DNA of 64,000 bases, from positions 62,001-126,000 of the forward strand of contig CBCPKK010000016.1 in NCBI GenBank assembly GCA_965119215.1. The letters are read 5' to 3'. The notes below the pieces were generated by a model. That model was not told where the DNA came from and did no database searches. It saw only the letters and a list, made by a program, of their open reading frames with translations. Source of the stretch: Buttiauxella sp965119215. GTDB taxonomy: Bacteria; Pseudomonadota; Gammaproteobacteria; Enterobacterales; Enterobacteriaceae. Each line of letters starts with the position of its first letter. The first letter of the stretch is position 1. The translations under genes and the position numbers were made by a program. Positions 7,861 to 16,452 of the stretch are shown here, in pieces.

Positions 7861-9147
7861 TTACGCTTTATTCATCATTAATTCACGCAGCGCGGCAAAA
7901 TCCGCTGGCAAATTATGGGAAAGCAGCGGTAAATCAGCGCGTTCAGCAAGCTCGGTTGGCAACGGCAGAGTTTCACCCAGGATCTCTTCCACACTTTCTT
8001 TAAATTTCGCTGGATGCGCCGTTCCCAGGAACAGGCCATATTCGCCCGGCTGGAGCTGGTCACGCAGCGCACGATAGGCAATGGCTGCGTGCGGTTCAGA
8101 AACGTAACCTATTGCTTTCAGCTCTTGCATGGTGGTTTTCGTGGTTTCGTCTGTCACTGTCGCATAACCCAGGTCAGTCAAACGCCAAATCTTACGGCGG
8201 AACAGTTCTTCCACACGCGGCCAGTTGTTTGGCTGGCTAACATCCATGGCGTTAGAAAGGGTGGCAACAGTGGTTTTCGGCGTCCATTTGCCATCGGCTA
8301 AGAAGCGCGGCACGGTGTCGTTCGCGTTAGTGGCAGCAATGAAACGCTTGATTGGCAAACCGAGTGATTTTGCCAGCAAGCCAGCCGTTAAATCACCGAA
8401 GTTACCGCTTGGTACGGAAACCACCAGTTGGTTACGCGCTTCCTGCGGCAGTTGTGCGACGGCTTCAAAGTAGTAGCAAATCTGCGCCAGCAAGCGGCTG
8501 ATGTTAATAGAGTTGGCTGAGTTTAACCCCACTGCCACTTTCAATTCTTCGTCGTCAAATGCCTGTTTCACCAACGCCTGGCAGGCATCAAAATCACCGT
8601 CGATGGCGACAGTTTCAATGTTGCCACCCAGCGTACAGAACAGTTTTTCTTGCAGCGGGCTGATTTTGCCACGTGGGTACAAAATCACTACACGCACGTT
8701 TTTCAGGCCATAGAAAGCATGCGCTACAGCCGCACCGGTATCGCCGGAGGTCGCGGTCAGAATCGTGACCGGCTTATCGCCGCTGATATGAGTGAGCATC
8801 TGCGCCATAAAGCGCCCGCCAAAATCTTTAAATGCCAGCGTCGGGCCATGGAACAGCTCAAGGCAACCGATGTCTGGCTCAACGCTTTTAACCGGAGCCG
8901 GGAAAGCGAATGCTGCGCGCACACGTTCCTCGAGGATTTCGTGTGGAATTTCATCACCGATGAAAGCAGACAAAATTTTGCTGCTGCGCGAGACGAAATC
9001 CATCTTCAACATTTCGTCGACTTCAGTCAGTTCAAACTCTGGCAGGTCGTGTGGAAAAAACAGCCCTTGCTGTTTCCCCAGGCCCTGCACAATCGCCTGC
9101 GCAAAGTTGACCTGCTCGTTATGATCTTTAAGGTTATACAGTTTCAT
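7861..9147 (-). CDS. thrC: Threonine synthase
   Basis: 428 residues, the same as E. coli ThrC. A PLP enzyme that converts O-phosphohomoserine and water to threonine and phosphate, the last step of threonine synthesis. The PLP lysine is K107 in LAFKDFGGRF, and the phosphate-binding loop TATSGDTGAAVAHAF follows. It is the last gene of thrLABC, starting three bases after the thrB stop, so the three genes are translationally coupled. Expression follows the thrL attenuator upstream. No deviations seen. Confidence 0.98.
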   Translation of the reverse strand: MKLYNLKDHNEQVNFAQAIVQGLGKQQGLFFPHDLPEFELTEVDEMLKMDFVSRSSKILSAFIGDEIPHEILEERVRAAFAFPAPVKSVEPDIGCLELFHGPTLAFKDFGGRFMAQMLTHISGDKPVTILTATSGDTGAAVAHAFYGLKNVRVVILYPRGKISPLQEKLFCTLGGNIETVAIDGDFDACQALVKQAFDDEELKVAVGLNSANSINISRLLAQICYYFEAVAQLPQEARNQLVVSVPSGNFGDLTAGLLAKSLGLPIKRFIAATNANDTVPRFLADGKWTPKTTVATLSNAMDVSQPNNWPRVEELFRRKIWRLTDLGYATVTDETTKTTMQELKAIGYVSEPHAAIAYRALRDQLQPGEYGLFLGTAHPAKFKESVEEILGETLPLPTELAERADLPLLSHNLPADFAALRELMMNKA

Positions 9148-9150
9148 GCG

Positions 9151-10080
9151 TTATCCCAAAACTCGTGCGCCCGCCGTGTCCAGACGGCAAATATGTACAA
9201 AACCTTCCTGGTTCTGCAAATAGTGTTGGCTAAGCCAGTCAGCCACGCGTTGTGCGGTATCAGTGTTATCGCACAGCGCAAATAGAGTTGGGCCGGAACC
9301 CGAAATACCACTCGCCACCGCGCCGATATCCGCTGCGGCCTGGCGTGCTTCATTGAAACGCGGCAGCAATTTAGCGCGGTAAGGCTCGGCGATAACATCA
9401 CGCATCAGTTTTGCCGCAAGCTGTGGCTGGCGAGTGTGACATGCGTGAATAAAACCAGCCAGATGGCGACCGTGGCTGATGCAATCCTGGCGACGATACT
9501 GCGCCGGAAGAATAGCGCGAGCTTCTGCGGTAGAAACTTTAATCCCCGGATACGCCAACACCCACAACCATTCATCAAAGCACGGTACAGACTGGCTGAT
9601 GATGCCGTTTTCTTCAATCATCAACTGCATGCCGCCCAGGAAACAAGGGGCGACGTTATCGTAGTGAACGCTGCCTGAAATGCGCCCTTCCAGCTCGCCC
9701 ATCAGGCTCAGTAAACGTGTGTCGCTCAGCGGTTTTCCGCAATATTCGTTCATCGCCATTAACCCGGCAACAACGGAGCAAGCGCTCGATCCCAGACCGG
9801 AACCAATCGGCATGCTTTTTTCCAGCGTCATCGCCACAGGGATGTTTTTGCCGATTTCCTGGCAGAAGCGTTCCCAGCATTGATACACGATGTTCTCACG
9901 CGGCTCAGGCGGCAATTTGCTGGCAAAGCGGCCGATGTTGTTCAAACTAAAGGTGTCTGCCGCTTCGACAGTCACATAATCCCCAAGCAGGGAGCCATCA
10001 ATCGGCGAAACTGCCGCACCCAGAACATCAAACCCGACGCTCATATTGGCACTGGAAGCCGGGGCATATACTTTAACCAT
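9151..10080 (-). CDS. thrB: Homoserine kinase
   Basis: 309-residue GHMP-family kinase (E. coli 310). It phosphorylates homoserine with ATP for use by ThrC. The ATP-binding GHMP motif is PIGSGLGSSACSVVAGL near residues 91-107, and the N-terminal block VYAPASSANMSVGFDVLGAA is typical. It starts one base after the thrA stop and ends three bases before thrC, a tight operon. Regulation is by attenuation at thrL. Confidence 0.98.
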   Translation of the reverse strand: MVKVYAPASSANMSVGFDVLGAAVSPIDGSLLGDYVTVEAADTFSLNNIGRFASKLPPEPRENIVYQCWERFCQEIGKNIPVAMTLEKSMPIGSGLGSSACSVVAGLMAMNEYCGKPLSDTRLLSLMGELEGRISGSVHYDNVAPCFLGGMQLMIEENGIISQSVPCFDEWLWVLAYPGIKVSTAEARAILPAQYRRQDCISHGRHLAGFIHACHTRQPQLAAKLMRDVIAEPYRAKLLPRFNEARQAAADIGAVASGISGSGPTLFALCDNTDTAQRVADWLSQHYLQNQEGFVHICRLDTAGARVLG

Positions 10081-10081
10081 C

Positions 10082-12544
10082 TTAAACTCCTAACTTCCAT
10101 GACAAAGTGCGCAATAAATCGGCGAACACACCGGCAGCAGTCACATCGTTGCCTGCTCCGTAGCCGCGCAGAACTAACGGTAACGGCTGATAATAATGGC
10201 TGTAGAAGGCCAGGGCATTTTCACCGTTTTTAACTTTATACAGTGGGTCGTTACCATCCACAGCATCAATTTTAACTTTACAGCTACCGTCAGCTTCAAT
10301 GACGCCAACATAACGCAGCACTTTTCCTTCGTCGCGGGCTTTTGCCACACGAGCGGCAAACTCATCGTCCAGCAGCGGTAAACGCGCCATAAATGATTCG
10401 ACATCACCCGTGGAATCAAACGATTCAGGCAAGACAGGTTCGATAACAATGTCGGAAAGCTCAAAATTGCTACCGGTTTCACGCGCCAGAATCAGTAATT
10501 TACGTGCTACGTCCATGCCGGAAAGGTCATCACGCGGATCGGGCTCGGTGTACCCCATTTCGCGGGCCACTTTGGTCGCTTCTGACAGGCTCATGCCCTC
10601 ATCAAGTTTGCCAAAGATAAACGATAGCGAACCGGAAAGAACACCGGAGAAACGTTGTAATTCGTCACCCGCATTCAGCAAGTTTTGCAGGTTTTCGATA
10701 ACCGGCAGACCCGCGCCTACGTTGGTGTCGTAAAGGAATTTACGACGCGATTTTGCCGCCGCGTTACGCATCTGGTGGTAGTAATTCATGGTGGAGGTGT
10801 TCGCCTTCTTGTTCGGCGTCACCACGTGGAAACCTTCGCCCAGGAAATCAGCATACTGGTCGGCAACCGCCTGGCTGGAAGTACAGTCCACAATGACCGG
10901 GTTCAGCAGGTGATACTCTTTCACCAGGCGAATCAGACGCCCAAGGTTGAACGGTTCTTTCGCCGCAGCCAGTTCTTCCTGCCAGTTATCCAGGTTCAGG
11001 CCGTGGATATTAGTCAGCAGCGCTTTCGAATTTGCGATACCGCACACGCGCAAATCAATGTGTTTTTTCTTCAACCACGCCTGTTGGCGCTTCACTTGTT
11101 CAACCAATGCCGCACCTACGCCGCCTGCACCAATCAGGAAGACTTCGATAACCTGGTCGGTATTGAACAGCATCTGATGGGTGACACGCACGCCAGTGGT
11201 CGCATCGTCGTTGCTGACCACAACGGAAATTGAACGCTCAGAAGAACCCTGTGCGATTGCCACAATGTTGATATTGGCACGTGCCAGTGCGGCAAAGAAC
11301 TTGGCAGAAATGCCGCGCAGAGTACGCATGCCATCACCGACTACGGAGATGATCGCCAGGTGCTCCATGATAGCCAGCGGTTCCAGCAACCCTTCTTTCA
11401 GCTCGAGATAAAACTCGTCACTCATTGCACGGCGAGCACGAACGCAATCGGCCTGCGGAACGCAGAAACTGATGCTGTATTCAGAGGATGACTGAGTAAT
11501 CAGCACCACTGAAATTCCGGCACGAGACATCGCAGCAAACACGCGTGCCGCCATGCCAACCATGCCTTTCATGCCAGGGCCGGAAACGTTAAACATCGCC
11601 ATGTTATTCAGGTTGGTGATGCCTTTAACCGGCAATTCGTCTTCATCGCTTTCTGCGCCAATTAAAGTGCCTGGCGCTTGTGGATTACCGGTATTTTTAA
11701 TCAGGCAAGGGATTTGGAACTGAGCGATTGGGGTGATGGTGCGAGGATGGAGAACTTTAGCGCCGAAGTAAGAAAGCTCCATGGCTTCCTGATACGACAT
11801 TGATTTCAGCAACCTGGCATCAGGAACCTGGCGCGGGTCGCAGGTATAAACGCCGTCAACATCAGTCCAGATCTCACAACAATCCGCACGTAAGCAAGCA
11901 GCCAGCACGGCGGCTGAATAGTCAGAGCCGTTACGTCCTAACACGACTAACTCGCCTTTGTCGTTCCCGGCAGTAAAGCCTGCCATCAGGATCATATGGT
12001 CAGCCGGAATACGGCTGGCAGCGATACGACGAGTGGACTCAGTAATATCTACAGTGGACTCAAGGTAATGCCCAACGGCGAGAAGTTTTTCGACTGGATC
12101 GATAACCGTCACGTTGTGCCCGCGAGCTTTGAGCAATTCAGACATGATGGCGATAGACAGTTTTTCACCACGGCAAATGATAGCGGCGTTGATGCTGTCC
12201 GGGCATTGGCCTAACAGGCTGATACCATGCAGGACATGCTTCAGTTGAGCAAATTCCTGCCCAACAAAAGTTTTGAGCTGTGCAAGAGGAAAACCGAGCT
12301 GTACTTGCGCAAGGCCATTGAGGAGTTCGCTAAAGATACGCTCTGCATCGCTGATATTCGGTACTGCATCCTGGCCACCGATGGTTTTTTCAATCATGGC
12401 AACGAGGTGATTGGTAATTTTCGCCGGGGCAGACAGCACGGTTGCCACCTGCCCCTGTTTGGCATTGCTTTCCAGGATATCGGCTACACGAAGAAAACGC
12501 TCCGCATTCGCCACTGAAGTACCACCGAATTTCAACACTCGCAT
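10082..12544 (-). CDS. thrA: Bifunctional aspartokinase I / homoserine dehydrogenase I
   Basis: 820 residues, identical in length to E. coli ThrA. The N-terminal aspartokinase (KFGGTSVANAERFL from residue 5) phosphorylates aspartate, followed by an ACT-type regulatory region around residues 310-460 (SGPGMKGMVGMAARVF, VSVVGDGMRTLRGIS-like) through which threonine inhibits. The C-terminal homoserine dehydrogenase begins with the NAD(P)-binding loop FLIGAGGVGAALVEQV near residue 470 and contains GVLSGSLSFIFGKLDEGMS. It is the first structural gene of the operon, with the attenuator about 30 bases upstream of its start. No changes of note. Confidence 0.98.
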   Translation of the reverse strand: MRVLKFGGTSVANAERFLRVADILESNAKQGQVATVLSAPAKITNHLVAMIEKTIGGQDAVPNISDAERIFSELLNGLAQVQLGFPLAQLKTFVGQEFAQLKHVLHGISLLGQCPDSINAAIICRGEKLSIAIMSELLKARGHNVTVIDPVEKLLAVGHYLESTVDITESTRRIAASRIPADHMILMAGFTAGNDKGELVVLGRNGSDYSAAVLAACLRADCCEIWTDVDGVYTCDPRQVPDARLLKSMSYQEAMELSYFGAKVLHPRTITPIAQFQIPCLIKNTGNPQAPGTLIGAESDEDELPVKGITNLNNMAMFNVSGPGMKGMVGMAARVFAAMSRAGISVVLITQSSSEYSISFCVPQADCVRARRAMSDEFYLELKEGLLEPLAIMEHLAIISVVGDGMRTLRGISAKFFAALARANINIVAIAQGSSERSISVVVSNDDATTGVRVTHQMLFNTDQVIEVFLIGAGGVGAALVEQVKRQQAWLKKKHIDLRVCGIANSKALLTNIHGLNLDNWQEELAAAKEPFNLGRLIRLVKEYHLLNPVIVDCTSSQAVADQYADFLGEGFHVVTPNKKANTSTMNYYHQMRNAAAKSRRKFLYDTNVGAGLPVIENLQNLLNAGDELQRFSGVLSGSLSFIFGKLDEGMSLSEATKVAREMGYTEPDPRDDLSGMDVARKLLILARETGSNFELSDIVIEPVLPESFDSTGDVESFMARLPLLDDEFAARVAKARDEGKVLRYVGVIEADGSCKVKIDAVDGNDPLYKVKNGENALAFYSHYYQPLPLVLRGYGAGNDVTAAGVFADLLRTLSWKLGV

Positions 12545-12572
12545 TTATTATTACCCTTGAGTTTTTAGTCCA

Positions 12573-12608
12573 AAAAAAAGCCCGCACTGTTTAGGTGCGG
12601 GCTTTTTT
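12573..12608 (-). terminator. thr operon attenuator
   Basis: GC-rich stem GCCCGCAC / GTGCGGGC flanked by A and T runs (AAAAAAG before, CTTTTTTT after) on the minus strand, between the thrL stop and thrA. The end of thrL contains a complementary GCCCGCACC segment, allowing the alternative antiterminator pairing expected when ribosomes stall on threonine or isoleucine codons. Confidence 0.93.
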
Positions 12609-12625
12609 CGTTTTTCCTGTATGCG

Positions 12626-12694
12626 TCAGCCCGCACCGTTACCTGTGGTAATGGTGGTTGTAATAATTGTTGTCATTGGGCTGAAGCGAATCAT
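12626..12694 (-). CDS. thrL: thr operon leader peptide
   Basis: 22-codon leader peptide too short for most gene callers. It reads MIRFSPMTTIITTT and continues ITTGNGAG before TGA. It contains seven threonine and four isoleucine codons, with the same ITTGNGAG end as E. coli thrL. The N-terminus (MIRFSPM) differs from E. coli MKRIS. Stalling in the Thr/Ile stretch would favour antitermination and thrABC expression. An internal ATG at codon 7 is an alternative start. Confidence 0.92.
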   Translation of the reverse strand: MIRFSPMTTIITTTITTGNGAG

Positions 12695-12722
12695 GGATGT
12701 TGTGTGCTCGTAATATGATTTA

Positions 12723-12758
12723 CCTATATTGACTAAAGTATCCGGCAGGCTAAGTCAA
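12723..12758 (-). promoter_or_regulatory. Probable thr operon promoter
   Basis: On the minus strand, upstream of thrL, the stretch from TTGACT (12758-12753) through a conserved TACTTTA core to CAATATAGG (to 12723) lines up with the same segment upstream of E. coli thrL. Spacing of the hexamers is not ideal, so the exact -10 is uncertain. Confidence 0.6.
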
Positions 12759-12851
12759 TTTATTTTTAATTTTACTACTATCAGGGACACGGCTGCTGAA
12801 CGCTGATAAACCATCATAAACTGCGATCATTACGCTGAAAAAACGGGGGAA

Positions 12852-13580
12852 TCACACCCCACTTTCACTGGAATCCTGACTATTGTCAGCATTATTCTCT
12901 GGCAATTTTTTTTCAATATCGTGAAGCAAACGGTGCAACATTGCCGTATCACGCTGAGCTAAAAGCCCAAGGCGTTGTTGTAACCAGTCGACCATTTTTT
13001 GGTCACCGCTGGCGTCCACACGTTCAAGTAACATCATTATACGAGAACGCAGCGCACTCAATTGCTGAACATCTACCGCATCGTGTTCTGGTGGAGGCAG
13101 TTGCAACAGCGCGGAAAGCTGATAGCAATAAACCATCACCGCCTGACCAAGATTAAGAGATGGATAATCAGCAACCATCGGCACGCCAGTTAATACATCG
13201 GCAAGCTCGAGTTCTTCGTTGGTCAGCCCCGAATCTTCACGACCAAACACCAGCGCGGCTGTTCCCACCCAGTTGCGCTTCTCTTCAAGTAGCGGAACCA
13301 GTTGTTGCGGCGTGGCGTAGTAATGGAATTTCGCGCGGCTGCGGGCGGTGGTCGCAATTGTAAAATCCACGTCATGCAGCGCTTCTGCCAGGGTATTGAA
13401 ATGCTGTGCGTTGTCCAGCACATCACCGGAACCATGTGCCACCCAACGCGCTTCAGGCTGACGGTCAGCTTCACTGTCAACGACACGTAATTGGGCAAAC
13501 CCCATCGTCTTCATCGCGCGGGCTGCAGCGCCCACATTTTCAGCTCTGGCCGGTGCGACCAAAATAATTAAAAAACGCAT
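12852..13580 (-). CDS. yjtD: TrmH-family RNA methyltransferase YjtD (LasT)
   Basis: 242-residue SPOUT-class methyltransferase. The N-terminus IILVAPARAENVGAAARAMKTMGF and the SAM-knot motifs (ALVFGREDSGLTNEEL; VPMVADYPSLNLGQAVMVYCYQL) identify the TrmH/TrmJ family. The start at 13580 is chosen because the protein then begins like E. coli YjtD (MRITIILVAP) and AGAG lies upstream; the frame is open to 13631. Its RNA target is not known to me. The gene sits alone between thrL and yjjY, as in E. coli. Confidence 0.92.
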   Translation of the reverse strand: MRFLIILVAPARAENVGAAARAMKTMGFAQLRVVDSEADRQPEARWVAHGSGDVLDNAQHFNTLAEALHDVDFTIATTARSRAKFHYYATPQQLVPLLEEKRNWVGTAALVFGREDSGLTNEELELADVLTGVPMVADYPSLNLGQAVMVYCYQLSALLQLPPPEHDAVDVQQLSALRSRIMMLLERVDASGDQKMVDWLQQRLGLLAQRDTAMLHRLLHDIEKKLPENNADNSQDSSESGV

Positions 13581-13927
13581 TAAAACTCTCTTTAAAAAAA
13601 GTGTCCTTTTTCGGACATCCACAAGTTTCAAATGATAATACGCATCAAAAATTTACATTAAGGTAACATTCATCTATAAAATACATAAATGCGAATCATA
13701 AGCAGACTAAATGCATATTAATGGTTTGACCAGCAAAAAACGAAGCAACAATCAGCACTACCATCTTGTTTTAACTGGTAAAAACACCTATAAAGCACCA
13801 TCAGCCATCAGATTTACGTTCTTTACTAATCAATTCACGTAACTATATTGATTATTAAAAAAATGTGACGGAAGATGGCAAAACGCTACGATGATTTCAT
13901 CAAACTGTTAACGTGCTACAATTGAAT

Positions 13928-13941
13928 TTGATATATGTCAA
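13928..13941. promoter_or_regulatory. FNR-like site upstream of arcA
   Basis: TTGATATATGTCAA matches the FNR consensus TTGAT-N4-ATCAA at nine of ten positions. In E. coli arcA is activated by FNR in anaerobiosis through a site in this upstream region, so this is the likely equivalent. It lies about 280 bases before the arcA start. Confidence 0.65.
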
Positions 13942-13956
13942 CGAAGCGTAGTTTTA

Positions 13957-14124
13957 TCAGATGTCTAAAGCGGTCCTGCCTGTTATGTTGCTGTTAAAAT
14001 GGTTAGGATAACAACCGTTTTTGACACCGTCGGGTCCAGAGGGAAAAGTACCCACGACCAAGCTAATGATGTTGTTGACGTTGATGGAAAGTGCATCAAG
14101 AACGCAATTACGTACTTTAGTCAT
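13957..14124 (-). CDS. yjjY: YjjY small protein, frameshifted relative to E. coli
   Basis: A 55-codon frame on the minus strand opposite the arcA leader. The first 28 codons (MTKVRNCVLDALSINVNN, then IISLVVGTFP) match E. coli YjjY. After ACTTTTCCC the frame diverges, but the +1 frame continues PLDPTVSKTVVILTILTAT and stops at 13983, which is the E. coli C-terminus. One extra base, most simply a fourth T at 14044-14047, therefore separates the two halves. Either the gene is broken, or the read has an error, or the DNA is conserved for the arcA leader instead of the peptide. No function is known. Confidence 0.6.
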   Translation of the reverse strand: MTKVRNCVLDALSINVNNIISLVVGTFPSGPDGVKNGCYPNHFNSNITGRTALDI

Positions 14125-14220
14125 GTTACGCCAGGCATGTTAATTTATGGCATGTATTAGGCAGGTCAGGGACTTTTGTACTTCCTGTTTTGATTTAGTT
14201 GGCAATTTTAGGTAGCAAAC

Positions 14221-14937
14221 ATGCAGACCCCGCACATTCTTATCGTCGAAGACGAATTAGTAACACGCAACACGTTAAAGAGCATTTTTGAAGCTGAAGG
14301 TTATGATGTTTTTGAAGCGACTGATGGCGCTGAAATGCATCAAATCCTTTCCGATAATGACATCAACCTGGTCATTATGGATATCAATCTGCCAGGCAAA
14401 AACGGCCTGCTGCTGGCGCGTGAATTGCGTGAGCAAGCCAATGTGGCATTGATGTTCTTGACCGGTCGCGACAACGAAGTGGATAAAATCCTTGGCCTTG
14501 AAATCGGCGCAGATGATTACATCACTAAGCCATTCAACCCACGTGAATTAACCATCCGTGCGCGCAACCTGTTGTCTCGTACGATGAACCTGGGTGCAAT
14601 CAGCGAAGAACGTCGTTCAGTTGAAAGCTACAAGTTCAATGGGTGGGAATTGGATATCAACAGCCGTTCATTGGTCAGCCCTAATGGCGAACAGTACAAG
14701 TTGCCGCGTAGCGAATTCCGCGCGATGCTGCACTTCTGTGAAAATCCTGGGAAAATTCAGTCTCGTGCTGAATTGCTGAAAAAGATGACAGGCCGTGAGC
14801 TGAAGCCACACGACCGTACTGTTGACGTCACGATTCGTCGTATTCGTAAGCATTTCGAATCGACTCCAGATACACCTGAAATCATCGCCACTATCCATGG
14901 TGAAGGTTATCGCTTCTGTGGCGATTTACAGGAATAA
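14221..14937 (+). CDS. arcA: Aerobic respiration control response regulator ArcA
   Basis: 238 residues, as in E. coli. OmpR-family regulator with a receiver domain (phospho-acceptor D54 in VIMDINLPG; conserved DE at residues 11-12; K in ITKPF) and a C-terminal winged helix (DRTVDVTIRRIRKHFE). Phosphorylated by ArcB when quinones are reduced, it represses TCA-cycle and respiratory genes. It stands alone with a long leader and is closed by an intrinsic terminator. The sequence looks entirely typical. Confidence 0.98.
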   Translation: MQTPHILIVEDELVTRNTLKSIFEAEGYDVFEATDGAEMHQILSDNDINLVIMDINLPGKNGLLLARELREQANVALMFLTGRDNEVDKILGLEIGADDYITKPFNPRELTIRARNLLSRTMNLGAISEERRSVESYKFNGWELDINSRSLVSPNGEQYKLPRSEFRAMLHFCENPGKIQSRAELLKKMTGRELKPHDRTVDVTIRRIRKHFESTPDTPEIIATIHGEGYRFCGDLQE

Positions 14938-14960
14938 ACCTGTAATCAAGTACAAATACG

Positions 14961-14992
14961 AAAGGGCGGATGATATCCGCCCTTTTCTTTTG
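14961..14992. terminator. Terminator between arcA and creD
   Basis: Perfect 10-bp stem AAAGGGCGGA / TCCGCCCTTT, five-base loop, then TTTTCTTTTG rightward. It lies 23 bases after the arcA stop and 14 before the creD stop of the convergent operon; leftward it is followed by TTTCGTATTTG, so it may act on both. Confidence 0.88.
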
Positions 14993-15006
14993 CCCTTATA
15001 AACCCA

Positions 15007-16365
15007 TCACTTCCACAACCGGAATCTCTCCGAATCTGTCTGAGGGTTAGCCTCAGAATGAGTAAGATTTTTTTTACCCATACCGTACCAGTCAATATGC
15101 CGGGTTAGTAACATGACGGCGGAAAGTGCTACGAGCAATACGCCCGTCCCCAGCAGCAATGCGCTGTCTTCTGACTGAAGCAGTTGCCAGAGAATGCCAT
15201 CCAGCACCAACAAACCCGCAGTAAACATCAAACTCACCTTCCAGCCGTTAAGAACCGCTTTGAGATAGAAACCGTTAATCCCCGCGCAGACCAGGCTTGC
15301 CAGAAGCCATGCCGCGTTAAATCCGATGTGTTCCGAAACCGCCAGCAGCACCAGATAGAACATCAGCAACGACAATCCCACCAGCAAATACTGCATCGGG
15401 TGAACGCGCAGTCCGGTCAGCGTTTCGACCAGGAAGAAACTCATAAAGGTCAGCCCAATCAGCAAAATAGCGTATTTCACCGCACGGTTTGTTAGCTGGT
15501 ACTGATCAACGGGATTAGCCACTGTGACGCTGAAAGTTGGCAGCCGGTTAACATCAATCGAACGGGCATCGGCAAAACTGGTATTGAGGTTATTGGCAAA
15601 CCAGGTGCTCTGCCAGCTTGCAGTAAAGCCGCTGTCAGAAACTGTGCGCTGCTGTGGTAAGAAATCACCAATGAAATTAGGATGAGGCCAGTTACTGGTC
15701 AAACTGAACTGGCTATTACGCCCTAGCGGCACCACAGCGAGCTGTTTTGTCCCCATTAAGTCCAGCGTAAAGCGCAGCGTGAGTTTATCGCTCTGCAACA
15801 GTTCCAGAGGGATTTTCGCATGCAGTCCCTGCTCAACGCCGGGCAAGTTACTTCCAGGTTCGATGGGGTAAGACTGGCCGTTAATATTCAGTTCGCCCAC
15901 TTTACCAATACCGCGTGAATCCCCCACCGCCAGCACCACATAAGGAGTCCCTAAGCGAGTATCGACGCCATCATCACCTTTAAGCTGTTGACGATTGAAG
16001 CTGGCATTCAGCGTTAAATCGGTGCGCCAAATCTGCCCTTCATAAATACCAATATGGCGCGGCTCAACGGCTTGCTTTCCCACAACGGTCAGGTTCTCTG
16101 GCAAATAGTAGCGAATGAACTGCCGCTCTCTTTTTATCTCTTTATCATCTTCGATGACGGTCGTTAGCTCCGTCACCGGAATGGCAATCAGTGGGCCAGT
16201 CACGGTTTGCGGCCCGCTGGTACTCTGTTCCAGCGACTGCTCGACATCATCCCGGTAGCTGCTTCGCTCACCAATTAACGAACTCAGCATACTCAGCGGA
16301 ATGAGCAGCAACACCATACAGCCCAGCAGAGTCATCACTTTCCAGAACAACGCAGATTTCAACAT
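15007..16365 (-). CDS. creD: Inner-membrane protein CreD
   Basis: 452-residue CreD/CET family protein (E. coli 450). One N-terminal membrane segment, a large periplasmic region with the conserved SNWPHPNFIGDFLP and SWFANNL blocks, and about five C-terminal membrane segments beginning YAILLIGLTFMSFF. Its function is poorly defined; in E. coli it is a CreBC-regulated membrane protein affecting envelope integrity and colicin tolerance. The start at 16365 is chosen because GGAGGGG lies directly before it; an ATG at 16377 lies inside this ribosome-binding region. A CreB tag is present upstream, so creD is probably transcribed on its own. Confidence 0.93.
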   Translation of the reverse strand: MLKSALFWKVMTLLGCMVLLLIPLSMLSSLIGERSSYRDDVEQSLEQSTSGPQTVTGPLIAIPVTELTTVIEDDKEIKRERQFIRYYLPENLTVVGKQAVEPRHIGIYEGQIWRTDLTLNASFNRQQLKGDDGVDTRLGTPYVVLAVGDSRGIGKVGELNINGQSYPIEPGSNLPGVEQGLHAKIPLELLQSDKLTLRFTLDLMGTKQLAVVPLGRNSQFSLTSNWPHPNFIGDFLPQQRTVSDSGFTASWQSTWFANNLNTSFADARSIDVNRLPTFSVTVANPVDQYQLTNRAVKYAILLIGLTFMSFFLVETLTGLRVHPMQYLLVGLSLLMFYLVLLAVSEHIGFNAAWLLASLVCAGINGFYLKAVLNGWKVSLMFTAGLLVLDGILWQLLQSEDSALLLGTGVLLVALSAVMLLTRHIDWYGMGKKNLTHSEANPQTDSERFRLWK

Positions 16366-16427
16366 AATCCCCTCCATTTTTGATATGGCGAGGATAAAGG
16401 GCGTATGTGGGGGCTAAATGAAGTTGT

Positions 16428-16443
16428 GTGAAGAGACAGTGAA
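16428..16443 (-). promoter_or_regulatory. CreB-binding cre tag before creD
   Basis: The minus strand reads TTCACTGTCTCTTCAC, an exact match to the CreB consensus TTCAC-N6-TTCAC. It lies 63 bases before the creD start and just before the creC stop, as in E. coli. Confidence 0.88.
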
Positions 16444-16452
16444 GTGGTGAAA

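Larger units (their letters stand above)
13581..14220 (+). promoter_or_regulatory. Long arcA upstream region
   Basis: 640 bases between the divergent yjtD and arcA. It holds the yjjY frame on the opposite strand, the FNR-like site at 13928, and an AT-rich stretch (13600-13900) in which I see no gene. Several arcA promoters are known in E. coli in the corresponding DNA. I could not assign individual -10 elements here. Confidence 0.55.
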
